This document shows, one piece after another, positions 50,173 to 57,892 of a stretch of 64,000 nt of DNA. The stretch is from CAZABC01 sp964483405. GTDB lineage: Bacteria; Chloroflexota; Limnocylindria; Limnocylindrales; CSP1-4. The translations under genes and the position numbers were made by a program. Numbering within the stretch: position 1 is the first letter of the stretch; the number at the start of each line of letters is the position of its first letter. The DNA is taken from positions 1 to 64,000 of the forward strand of contig CAZABC010000004.1 of the NCBI GenBank assembly GCA_964483405.1, in the 5' to 3' direction. The notes below the pieces were generated by a model. It saw only the letters and a list, made by a program, of their open reading frames with translations, ran no database searches and had not been told where the DNA came from.

Positions 50173-50358
50173 ATGCTCTCGCGTTCCGCGACGATGCATC
50201 TCAGCCGGCGATCGTCGGCCATGCGCCGCCAACGCCGCCGCTCGCACACGAGCGCGCTCTACTGCGCGACGAACGGTTGCGCGAGCTTCCTCGTCGTCGA
50301 CCCGATGACGAGCGTCGCCACCTGCCCGATCTGCGGCTTCACCCGGCAGGCCGGCTGA
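50173..50358 (+). CDS. Small basic zinc-ribbon protein
   Basis: 61 residues, not recognised as a named family. A strongly basic N-terminal half (RRSSAMRRQRRRSH) is followed by a likely zinc ribbon: C-x4-C (YCATNGCASF) and C-x2-C (ATCPICGF) 18 residues later, ending RQAG. Basic arm plus ribbon suggests nucleic acid binding, perhaps to RNA polymerase or the ribosome. ATG at 50173 follows AAAGGA at 11-12 bases. A good sigma-70 promoter and a 160-base leader precede it, suggesting high and regulated expression. Followed after 140 bases by the DUF4397 gene on the same strand. Confidence 0.7.
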   Translation: MLSRSATMHLSRRSSAMRRQRRRSHTSALYCATNGCASFLVVDPMTSVATCPICGFTRQAG

Positions 50359-50498
50359 CCCGTCCGGCGGCGTCGCCGACCGGACCGGCAATCCGCCGGG
50401 CCCCGTCTCCCGAATACCCGTCAGAACCGAGCGCAGCGACCGCGCCGCCCAAGGCCGGCAGCGACTCGGAGCGACGAGAACAAGGGAGACACCACCCG

Positions 50499-51350
50499 AT
50501 GCACCGCCGCTTCGGCCGCCTTGCGGCCCTCCTTGGCGCCGGGGCCCTCGCCCTGGCCATCACCGCCCCGGTCCTCGCGGCCGATCCCGCGAAGCTGACC
50601 GCCGTCGTCGCGGTCGACAGCACCGACGCTCCCGAGGCCGGCAAGGCCTGGGTCCGCGTCCTCCACGCCTCGCCCGACGCCCCCGCGGTCGACGTCAAGG
50701 CCAACGACGCCAACATCCTCGAGAACGTCCCCTTCGGCACGATCTCCGAGTACCTCCCGGTCGACGCCGGGACCTACAACATCAAGGTCTGCGCGACCGG
50801 CACCGACACCTGCGTGATCGACGCCGACCTGACCTTCGCCGATGGCAAGAAGTACACCGTCGCCGCGACCGACCTGGTCGCCCAGATCAAGCCGCAGGTC
50901 CTCGAGGACACCGCCGCCGCGGTCGCCGACAAGGCCCAGGTCCGCGTCGTCCACTTCTCGGCCGACACCCCCGCCGTCGACGTCCTGACCCAGGACGGCT
51001 CGGCCAAGGTCGTCGAGAACCTGGAGTTCCCGGACGCCACCGAGTACCTCGCCCTCGACGCCGGGTCGTACGACCTCAAGGTCTGCGCCACCGCCGACAA
51101 CACCGTCTGCCCGCTCGATCCGGGCGCCCTCGACCTCGCGGCCGACACGGCCTACAGCGTCTTCGCGATCGGCTCGCTCGCCGCGACGCTCGAGCCGGCG
51201 CCGACCACCCCGCCGACCGACACGATCGGCTCGACCGAGACCGGCTCGACCGGCAACGGCATCGCCGTCGCCCTCGCGCTCCTCGGCCTCGCGGCCCTCG
51301 GCGGCGCCCTCGCCGTCCGCCGCCTCGCGACCCGCCGCGTCGAGCGGTAG
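50499..51350 (+). CDS. Exported DUF4397 repeat protein with C-terminal membrane anchor
   Basis: 283 residues. The signal peptide (about 1-27, ending APVLAA) is followed by two DUF4397 units starting near 49 (WVRVLHASPDAPAVDV) and near 146 (QVRVVHFSADTPAVDV). A Thr/Ser/Pro/Gly linker (about 230-252) leads to a hydrophobic segment and a basic tail (RRLATRRVER). The architecture is that of a wall-spanning surface protein held by its C-terminus; no LPxTG is present. DUF4397 function is unknown, with beta-sandwich fold likely. ATG at 50499 has GGGAG about ten bases ahead. A strong hairpin terminator follows the stop. Confidence 0.9.
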   Translation: MHRRFGRLAALLGAGALALAITAPVLAADPAKLTAVVAVDSTDAPEAGKAWVRVLHASPDAPAVDVKANDANILENVPFGTISEYLPVDAGTYNIKVCATGTDTCVIDADLTFADGKKYTVAATDLVAQIKPQVLEDTAAAVADKAQVRVVHFSADTPAVDVLTQDGSAKVVENLEFPDATEYLALDAGSYDLKVCATADNTVCPLDPGALDLAADTAYSVFAIGSLAATLEPAPTTPPTDTIGSTETGSTGNGIAVALALLGLAALGGALAVRRLATRRVER

Positions 51351-51373
51351 TCGCCCCCCCTCCCCCGCCACCG

Positions 51374-51405
51374 GAAGGCCGGCCCGGATCCCCGGGCCGG
51401 CCTTC
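51374..51405 (+). terminator. Strong terminator hairpin after the DUF4397 gene
   Basis: GAAGGCCGGCCCGG and its exact complement form a 14-bp stem with a 4-base ATCC loop, 23 bases past the stop. The 3' arm ends in TTC, the only T-rich part; no T-tract follows. Confidence 0.7.
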
Positions 51406-51510
51406 GCACGTCCGGCGCCGAGGCCGCCGACCCCGGAGCGGCCCGGCACGCGGCGCCGAGAACGGCGAATATCAGCGGCGACAGCGACGCCCCACCGAGG
51501 TGACCGAGCC

Positions 51511-52884
51511 GTGACCGCCGCCGACGCCCACGTCACCCTCGACCGCGAGCGACTCGAGCGCCTGATGGCCCGCGAGCTCGCGGCCTTCGACGCGGCGAAC
51601 CCCCGCTCGAAGGCGCTCTGGGAGCGGGCCAAGGGCTCCCTCCTCGCCGGCGTTCCGATGAACTGGATGGTGAAGTGGGCCGGCGGCTTCCCGCTCTTCG
51701 TCGACACGGCGTCCGGCGCCCGGTTCACCGACGTCGACGGGCATGCCTACGTCGACTTCTGCCTCGGCGACACCGGCGCGATGACGGGCCACGGCCCGGC
51801 GGCGACGATCCGGGCCGTCGAGGCGCAGCTCCCCCGCGGGATCAGCCACATGCTGCCGACCGAGGACGCCATCGTCGTCGGCGAGGAGCTCCAGCGGCGG
51901 TTCGGGCTCGCCTGGTGGCAGTTCACCCTCTCGGCGACGGACGCAAACCGGTTCGCCATCCGCCTGGCCCGGATGATCACCGGCCGGCCGAGGGTCCTCT
52001 TCCACGAGCACTGCTACCACGGCTCGGTCGACGAGTCGTTCGCCTGGCTCGACCCGGACGGCCAAGTCGTCCCCCGCCGGGGCAACATCGGGCCGCCGGT
52101 GGACCCGGCGGTCACCACCCGGATCGTCCCGTTCAACGACCTCGAGGCGCTCGAGCGCGAGCTCGCCCACGGCGACGTGGCCGTGGCGATCATGGAGCCG
52201 GCGCTGACCAACGTCGGCATCGTCCTGCCCGACCCTGAATATCACGCCGGCGTCCGCAAGCTGACCCGCCGCTACGGGACGCTCCTCCTGATCGACGAGA
52301 CGCACACGATCTGCGCGGGGCCGGGTGGCTACACCCGGGCCTACGGGCTCGATCCGGACCTGCTCGTCATCGGCAAGTCGATCGGCGGCGGGGTGCCCTG
52401 CGGGACGTACGGCTTCACCCGGGCCATCGGCGAACGGATCACCGAGATGATCTCCTGGGAGGATTCCGACGTCGGCGGGGTCGGTGGCACGCTCGCGGGC
52501 TACGCCCTGTCGATGGCGGCGATGCGGGCGACGCTCGCCGAGGTCCTGACCGACGAGGCGTTCGAGCGGATGATCCCGCTCGCCGAGCGGTGGGCGGCCG
52601 GCGTGGACGCGGTGCTGCGCTCGCGGCGGGTGCCGTGGCACGTGACCCGCCTCGGCGCCCGGGCCGAGTACCACTTCATGCCCGAGCTGCCGCGCAACGG
52701 CGCCGACCAGTGGGCGCATGGCGACACCGAGCTCGAGCGGTTCCTGCACCTCTACGCGATGAACCGCGGGATCCTCATGACGCCGTTCCACAACATGGCG
52801 CTCATGAGCCCGGCGACGACCGAGGCGGACGTCGACCGCCACACGGAGGTCTTCGCGGCCGCGGTCGACGAGCTGTTCGGCTAG
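51511..52884 (+). CDS. Class III PLP-dependent aminotransferase (glutamate-1-semialdehyde aminomutase-like)
   Basis: 457-residue fold-type I enzyme. Visible features are WAGGFPLFVDTASGARFTDVDG near 52-73, FCLGDTGAMTGH, and LLLIDETHTICAGPGGY (about 255-271) with the PLP aspartate. The Schiff-base lysine K289 lies in LVIGKSIGGGVPCG, and the substrate loop is HNMALMSPATTEADVD near 430. It is close to glutamate-1-semialdehyde aminomutases but also to other class III transaminases. With no heme genes around, the substrate is left open. GTG at 51511 has GAGGTGA ahead. The stop TAG is shared as CTAG with the facing DUF1992 gene. Confidence 0.9.
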   Translation: MTAADAHVTLDRERLERLMARELAAFDAANPRSKALWERAKGSLLAGVPMNWMVKWAGGFPLFVDTASGARFTDVDGHAYVDFCLGDTGAMTGHGPAATIRAVEAQLPRGISHMLPTEDAIVVGEELQRRFGLAWWQFTLSATDANRFAIRLARMITGRPRVLFHEHCYHGSVDESFAWLDPDGQVVPRRGNIGPPVDPAVTTRIVPFNDLEALERELAHGDVAVAIMEPALTNVGIVLPDPEYHAGVRKLTRRYGTLLLIDETHTICAGPGGYTRAYGLDPDLLVIGKSIGGGVPCGTYGFTRAIGERITEMISWEDSDVGGVGGTLAGYALSMAAMRATLAEVLTDEAFERMIPLAERWAAGVDAVLRSRRVPWHVTRLGARAEYHFMPELPRNGADQWAHGDTELERFLHLYAMNRGILMTPFHNMALMSPATTEADVDRHTEVFAAAVDELFG

Positions 52885-53384
52885 CCCTCGGGCGAGGCGC
52901 GGACCGGAGCCCGACCCGGGTCCGGCCGGCCAGCGTGGATCTCGCCCAGCCGGGCGAGCTCGGCCGCGCGGTCGAGGTGTGGCCGGTGCTGGGCCGGCGT
53001 CGGCGCCTCCTGCTCGAGGCGGAAGGCCAGCCGCTCGTGGGTCGCGACGAGCCCAGCGAGCTCGTCGCGGTCGCGCTGGTCGGCGAGCGGCGACGACCGC
53101 GACGCCCGGTCGAGGAGCCGGTCGATCCGCCCGAGGACGTCGCGCAGCTCGCGGTCGGTCTCGATCCACGGCGGGGCGACCCGGGCCTGCCGGAGGAGGT
53201 GGTCGGCGATCGATCGCTCGTCGGTCACCGTCGGATCGTCCTGGACCGGCAGGCGCCGGCCGGCGTACGCGGTCTCGTCGAACTCGCCGGCGGCCATGGC
53301 CTCGCGGATCTGGCGGTCGATGAGCGACTCCCAGGTCGGGGCGGCCTGGCGCTTCCCTTCGCCGTCGCGGCGCATCGGGCTCAT
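52881..53384 (-). CDS. DUF1992 (DnaJ homologue subfamily C member 28) domain protein
   Basis: 167 residues. The N-terminal DUF1992 region (WESLIDRQIREAMAAGEFDE, about 18-37) and GRRLPVQDDP are diagnostic. A helical C-terminal half (RDVLGRIDRLLDRAS and following) ends in a Pro/Arg tail. Bacterial members lack a J-domain and have no known role. ATG at 53384 is preceded by TACGCT at seven bases, a near-leaderless pattern. The stop overlaps that of the aminotransferase by four bases (CTAG read on both strands), so the two genes meet exactly end to end. Confidence 0.88.
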   Translation of the reverse strand: MSPMRRDGEGKRQAAPTWESLIDRQIREAMAAGEFDETAYAGRRLPVQDDPTVTDERSIADHLLRQARVAPPWIETDRELRDVLGRIDRLLDRASRSSPLADQRDRDELAGLVATHERLAFRLEQEAPTPAQHRPHLDRAAELARLGEIHAGRPDPGRAPVRASPEG

Positions 53385-53482
53385 GCCCGGCAGCGTACAC
53401 GGGTGCAACAACGGCGGGCGTCGGGCGTCTGATCCACAGGAAGCGCCGGATGTGCCCCGGCGCGACGCCCTGGGGTGGCGGA

Positions 53483-53836
53483 ATGGTCATCGTTCGGGCC
53501 GGCATCATCGTCCCGGCCGCGCTGATCGTCGTCATGGTGGCGAGCGCGTCGCCTGCGCGCGCCGCGACGTTCGCCGGGCCGGACACGGCGCCGACGGCCG
53601 CCGACGAGGTCGCGTGCCCCGTCCTCGACGGCCCGCCTGGCGTCGATCCGCCCACCGGCATCCACCGGCCCAGGCCCCTCCCCGACGTCCGACTGCTCCT
53701 CGCCTGCCTCGGGGCCATCCTCGTGGCGGCGGCGATCGCCGGGAACCGCCTCCGGAGCCGCGACGACCCGGAGGCGCCCGGCCATCATCGGCACCGGGTC
53801 GACCGTGACCGGCGAGGGGGCATCCACCTCGGCTAG
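53483..53836 (+). CDS. Hypothetical membrane protein
   Basis: 117 residues, no recognised family. A signal-like hydrophobic start (about 5-26, ending SPARAA), a short Pro-rich extracytoplasmic part with one cysteine, a second hydrophobic segment (about 68-88, LLLACLGAILVAAAIAG), and a charged Arg/His/Asp tail. The pattern is a small two-pass or C-terminally anchored protein. ATG at 53483 has GGTGG just ahead. The stop is nine bases before the large nuclease-helicase gene, which has its own leaderless -10 box overlapping this stop codon. Coding reality is plausible but unproven. Confidence 0.55.
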   Translation: MVIVRAGIIVPAALIVVMVASASPARAATFAGPDTAPTAADEVACPVLDGPPGVDPPTGIHRPRPLPDVRLLLACLGAILVAAAIAGNRLRSRDDPEAPGHHRHRVDRDRRGGIHLG

Positions 53837-53839
53837 CCT
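53834..53839 (+). promoter_or_regulatory. -10 box of a leaderless promoter for the nuclease-helicase
   Basis: TAGCCT, exactly six bases, then GTG at 53846. The box contains the TAG stop of the preceding small gene. Confidence 0.5.
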
Positions 53840-53845
53840 TGGCGG

Positions 53846-56800
53846 GTGCATCGCCACGGGGACGGTCCGCTCGTCGCCTCCGCCACCGACCTCGTCGGCT
53901 TCCTCGCCTGCGACCACCTGACCACGCTGGAGCTCGGCGCGGTCGCCGGCACCTGGCCGCGCCCCCACGAGCGCGAGGATCCCGAGGTCCTCCTGCTCCA
54001 GGAGCGAGGCCTCGCCCACGAGCAGGCGTTCCTCGCCCGGCTCCGTGCCGAGGGCCGGACCGTCGTCGAGATCGCTCGTCCCGAGCCGCGGACGCCGGAC
54101 GGCTACCGGGCGGCGGAGGCCGAGACCGTCGCGGCCATGCGCGCCGGTGCGGGGGCCGTCTACCAGGCGACGCTCTTCGACGGGCGGTGGCTCGGGTACG
54201 CCGACTTCCTGCTCCGCGTCGAGCGACCGAGCCCCGCCTTCGGCGCCTGGAGCTACGAGGTCGCCGACACGAAGCTGGCCCGCTCGGTGAAGGCCTCGGC
54301 CGTCCTCCAGGTCTGCAGCTACTCCGCGCGGCTCGCGACGCTCCAGGGCGTCGAGCCCGAGCGGGTCCACGTCGTGACCGGCGATTCGGCCACGACGACG
54401 CTCCGGCTGGACGACTTCGGGGCGTACTTCCGGGCGGCGCGCGCGCGGTTCGAGACGGTCGTCGGCGGCGACCCGGAGCGTGGCATCGCGGCGCGCGACC
54501 CGGGGTCCGCCGCGACCTATCCCGATCCCGTCGACCACTGCCGCGTCTGCGCCTGGTTCCCGGTCTGCATCGACCGCCGTCGGGCCGACGACCACCTCTC
54601 GCTCGTCGCCGGGATGACCCGGGCCGCGACCGGGGCGCTCGTCGGCGCCGGGGTCGGGACCCTGGCCGAGCTCGGCCGGCTCGACCCCGCCCGTTCGGTC
54701 GCGGACCTGGCCGCCCGGACGCTCGGCCGCCTTCGCGAGCAGGCCCGGATCCAGCTCCGCGGCCGCGAGCTCGGCCGATCGCCCGAGCAGCCGATCCATG
54801 AGCGGATCCCGCCGCGGCCCGAGGAGCCCGGGACCGGTCTCGCCGGCCTGCCCGAGCCATCGCCGCTCGACATCTTCTTCGACATCGAGGCCGACCCGTG
54901 GCTCGACGAGACGGGTCGGGAGTACCTCCTCGGCGTCCTGACGGTCGACGAGGGGGCGCCGGCCTACCGCGCCCTGTGGGGCCACTCGCCGGCGGAGGAG
55001 CGGCGGGCGTTCGAGGCGTTCGTCGACCTGGTCATCGATCGGCTCGCCACGGACCCGACGATGCACGTCTACCACTACGGGGCGTACGAGCGAGCCGCGA
55101 TCACCCGGCTCATGTCGCGACACTCGACCCGCGAGGAGGCCGTCGACCGGATCCTCCGGGGCGGGGTCCTCGTCGACCTCTACACGGCGGTCCGGCAGGG
55201 GATCCGGGCATCGGTCGAGTCGTACTCGCTCAAGCAGGTCGAGCACCTGTTCGGCTTCGTTCGGGCCGGCGGGATCACCCGGGCCGGCTTCTCGGTCGTC
55301 GAGTACGAGGCGTACCTCCGCGACGGCGACCCGGTCCACCTCGACGCGCTCGCCGCGTACAACCGCGACGACACCCTCGCGACGCTCGGCCTCCGCGACT
55401 GGCTCGAGGGCCAGCGACGCGAGGCCATCGACGAGGGCTGGGATCTGCCGCGTCCGCTGCCGCGCTCGGGCGATCCCGGCGAGACGGTCGCCGCGCAGGC
55501 GGCCGAGACCGCCGCCCGGATCGCGGCGCTCCTCGCCGGCGTGCCCGAGCCGCCCGACGAGCTCGACGAGGCCGGCCGGGCTCGCCGCCTCCTCGCCGGC
55601 CTGCTCGACTACCACCGCCGCGAGGCCAAGCCCGAGTGGTGGCGCTGGTACGAGCTGCGCGACGGCCGGACCGCCGAGGAGCTCGTCGAGGAGAGCGACG
55701 CGATCGGCCTCCTCGCCTGGGAGGCGGACGTCGGGACGGAGGCGAAGAGCGTCCTGTCGCGGTTCCGATACCCGCCGCAGGACCACCGGTTCCGACGTGG
55801 CGACACGCCGATCGATCCGGCGACCGGGTCGGGGGCCGGGACGATCGTCGAGATCGACGACATCGCTGGGACGCTCGTCCTGAAGCGGGGCCGGGCGAGG
55901 GCCGGCGAGCGGCCGACCGCCCTGATCCCGGCGACGCCCGTCCCCACGGACGCCCTGCGAGCCGGCCTCGGTCGGCTGGCCGACCATGTCATCGAGCACG
56001 GGATCGACCCGCAGGTCGGCGGCGGGGCCGCCGACGCGTACCGGGCGGCGACCGACCTGCTCGCCGGCCGCCCGCCCCGGATCGCGGCCGCGGTGGATGG
56101 CGGCGAGCTGCGCCGCGCCGGCGAGTCGGCCGCCGACGCCGGGATGCGGCTCGTCGCCGGACTCGACGCGTCGACGCTCGCGATCCAGGGCCCGCCGGGC
56201 ACCGGCAAGACGTACACCGGCGCCCGGATGGTCCTCGCCGCGCTGCGGGCCGGGATGGGACCGGTCGGGGTGACGGCCCAGTCGCACAAGACGATCACCA
56301 ACTTCCTCGAAGCGCTCGTCGCGGCCTCCGCGGAGACCGGCGACGAGATCCGGATCCTCCAGCGCTGCGAGACCGGTGACGACGGGAGTCATCTCCCGGG
56401 CGTCCGGCTGGCGACGAACGTGGAGATCGAGGCGGCCGTGGTCGCCGGCACCGTCGACGTCGTCGCCGGGACGGCCTGGCTGCTCTCAAGGCCCGGGTTC
56501 GACGGCCGGCTCGGGCTGCTCGTGGTCGACGAGGCCGGCCAGCTCGCCCTGGCGACCGTGCTCGCGATGAGCGGCGCGGCCCGGTCGATCCTCCTGCTCG
56601 GCGACCCGAACCAGCTCGCCCAGGTGACCCAGGGTCTCCATCCGCGGGGCGCGGACGCGTCGGCCCTCGGCCATCTCCTCGGCGAGTCGACGACGCTGCC
56701 GCCCGAGCGCGGCCTGTTCCTCGACGAGACGCGCCGGATGCACCCGGACGTCAACGCCTACGTCTCGCCGACGTTCTACGCCGGGCGGCTGGGCACGCAC

Positions 56801-57361
56801 GCCTCGACGGCCGGGCAGCGGGTCCTCGCGCCGGGGCCGGCCGGGGGGACCGGGATCCGCTGGCACCCGGTCGTCCACGCCCGCAACGAGCAGCGCTCCC
56901 GGGAGGAGGCCGAGGCGGTCGCGCGGATCGTCGATGCGCTCATCGGCGAGCCCTGGACGGACGCGCTCGGCGTCACGAGGTCCCTCACGATCGACGATCT
57001 CCTCGTCGTCGCGCCATACAACGCCCACGTCGCCGAGGTCCAGCGGGCGATCGAGGCCAGGCTCGGGCCGGTCGCCCACGACCGCGTCGGGACGGTCGAC
57101 AAGTTCCAGGGCCGGGAGGGCGCGGTCGCGATCTACACCATGGCGGCCTCGTCGGCCGAGGATGCGCCGCGCGGCCTCGACTTCCTCTACGACCGGCACC
57201 GCCTCAATGTCGCCGTCTCGCGGGCGCGGGCGGTCGCGATCGTCGTCGCCAGCCCGGCGCTCCTCCGCGTGCGAGCCCGCACACCGGAGCAGATGCGCCT
57301 CGCGAACGCGCTCGCCCGACTCGTGGAGGTGGCCGAGCTGCAGGCGCAGGCGCGCCGCTGA
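53846..57361 (+). CDS. TM0106-type RecB-like nuclease fused to RNase H-like and SF1 helicase domains
   Basis: 1171 residues. The N-terminal RecB/Cas4-like nuclease (about 1-250) has YEVADTKLARSVKASAVLQ near 136-154 with catalytic D-x-K. Four cysteines could hold an iron-sulfur cluster (C22, then CRVCAWFPVC at 232-241). A DEDD exonuclease-like domain (about 338-535) has FFDIEADPW, VYHYGAYERAAI and YNRDDTLATL. The superfamily 1 helicase (about 760-1150, Dna2/Upf1-like) has Walker A GPPGTGKTYTG near 781, Walker B LLVVDEAGQ near 890, GDPNQLAQV and VDKFQGREG. The role is probably DNA repair or processing; defence is possible but no partners flank it. Start is GTG with a leaderless promoter. Confidence 0.93.
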   Translation: MHRHGDGPLVASATDLVGFLACDHLTTLELGAVAGTWPRPHEREDPEVLLLQERGLAHEQAFLARLRAEGRTVVEIARPEPRTPDGYRAAEAETVAAMRAGAGAVYQATLFDGRWLGYADFLLRVERPSPAFGAWSYEVADTKLARSVKASAVLQVCSYSARLATLQGVEPERVHVVTGDSATTTLRLDDFGAYFRAARARFETVVGGDPERGIAARDPGSAATYPDPVDHCRVCAWFPVCIDRRRADDHLSLVAGMTRAATGALVGAGVGTLAELGRLDPARSVADLAARTLGRLREQARIQLRGRELGRSPEQPIHERIPPRPEEPGTGLAGLPEPSPLDIFFDIEADPWLDETGREYLLGVLTVDEGAPAYRALWGHSPAEERRAFEAFVDLVIDRLATDPTMHVYHYGAYERAAITRLMSRHSTREEAVDRILRGGVLVDLYTAVRQGIRASVESYSLKQVEHLFGFVRAGGITRAGFSVVEYEAYLRDGDPVHLDALAAYNRDDTLATLGLRDWLEGQRREAIDEGWDLPRPLPRSGDPGETVAAQAAETAARIAALLAGVPEPPDELDEAGRARRLLAGLLDYHRREAKPEWWRWYELRDGRTAEELVEESDAIGLLAWEADVGTEAKSVLSRFRYPPQDHRFRRGDTPIDPATGSGAGTIVEIDDIAGTLVLKRGRARAGERPTALIPATPVPTDALRAGLGRLADHVIEHGIDPQVGGGAADAYRAATDLLAGRPPRIAAAVDGGELRRAGESAADAGMRLVAGLDASTLAIQGPPGTGKTYTGARMVLAALRAGMGPVGVTAQSHKTITNFLEALVAASAETGDEIRILQRCETGDDGSHLPGVRLATNVEIEAAVVAGTVDVVAGTAWLLSRPGFDGRLGLLVVDEAGQLALATVLAMSGAARSILLLGDPNQLAQVTQGLHPRGADASALGHLLGESTTLPPERGLFLDETRRMHPDVNAYVSPTFYAGRLGTHASTAGQRVLAPGPAGGTGIRWHPVVHARNEQRSREEAEAVARIVDALIGEPWTDALGVTRSLTIDDLLVVAPYNAHVAEVQRAIEARLGPVAHDRVGTVDKFQGREGAVAIYTMAASSAEDAPRGLDFLYDRHRLNVAVSRARAVAIVVASPALLRVRARTPEQMRLANALARLVEVAELQAQARR

Positions 57362-57409
57362 CCGGCCATCGGGCGGGTCGGCGCCGTCGGCGGCCGGGGA
57401 TGATCGGGG

Positions 57410-57426
57410 CCCCGCGGGCCGCGGGG
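57410..57426. terminator. Bidirectional hairpin after the nuclease-helicase gene
   Basis: CCCCGC and GCGGGG with a 5-base loop, between the convergent stops of the nuclease-helicase and the small membrane protein gene. Confidence 0.4.
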
Positions 57427-57427
57427 T

Positions 57428-57655
57428 CTAGAGGGCGCGGCGGAGGACGATCAGCCCGCCGACCAGGAGCAACGCCGCGAGCGCGACGATGGCGATCGGC
57501 GGCAGCCCAGATGCCGCCGAGGCGTCGTTCACGAGGGCCGACGCCATCGCCACGAGGTTGCCGCCGGCGTCGACACCGGTCCCGCCGCCGGCCCCGCCGC
57601 CGGTCCCGCCGACGACGTCCGTCGCCGTGCCGACGCCTTGCCCGTACTCGACCAT
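57428..57655 (-). CDS. Small Gly-rich membrane protein
   Basis: 75 residues, no family recognised. A Gly/Thr/Val-rich N-terminal half (GGTGGGAGGGTG) leads to a single C-terminal hydrophobic helix (about 51-71, PPIAIVALAALLLVGGLIVL) and the tail RRAL. The arrangement resembles the anchor end of the DUF4397 protein. It could be a small tail-anchored protein. ATG at 57655 has AGGAT seven bases upstream, which supports translation. A 9-bp inverted repeat (CCGGCGGCA at 57671-57679 and its complement at 57698-57706) just upstream may be a control site. Confidence 0.6.
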   Translation of the reverse strand: MVEYGQGVGTATDVVGGTGGGAGGGTGVDAGGNLVAMASALVNDASAASGLPPIAIVALAALLLVGGLIVLRRAL

Positions 57656-57670
57656 GGCCGAATCCTACGC

Positions 57671-57706
57671 CCGGCGGCAAGCGCCGCGCGCGGATGCTGC
57701 CGCCGG
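57671..57706. repeat. Inverted repeat between two divergent genes
   Basis: CCGGCGGCA and TGCCGCCGG, 9-base arms around 18 bases, in the 237-base region between the small membrane protein gene and the MFS gene. The rest of that region shows no gene. Confidence 0.35.
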
Positions 57707-57892
57707 TCGATGGACCGCCGGTCCCGACTGCCGTCGGACCTCCACGGGCCGAGGACAGGGACGCCATCAGGACGGGCGCGGCGCGTGGGCGGATGACCGG
57801 TCGCGCGACGGCGCTCGTCGGGCGCAGCCCCGCGACCGGGTGGCTGACGGGCTCGGATCGGCACCCCCCGGTGGCCCGTATCATCGGCCACC

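Noticed and set aside
50003..50308. Upstream open frame starting in the -10 region of the zinc-ribbon gene
   Set aside because: The start overlaps the promoter, there is no ribosome site, and it reads the zinc-ribbon gene in another frame with an Arg/Pro-rich shadow product.
53532..56392. Long minus-strand open frames opposite the nuclease-helicase
   Set aside because: Composition is Arg/Ala/Pro/Gly repeats without domain motifs, mirror images of a gene whose domains are clear on the plus strand.
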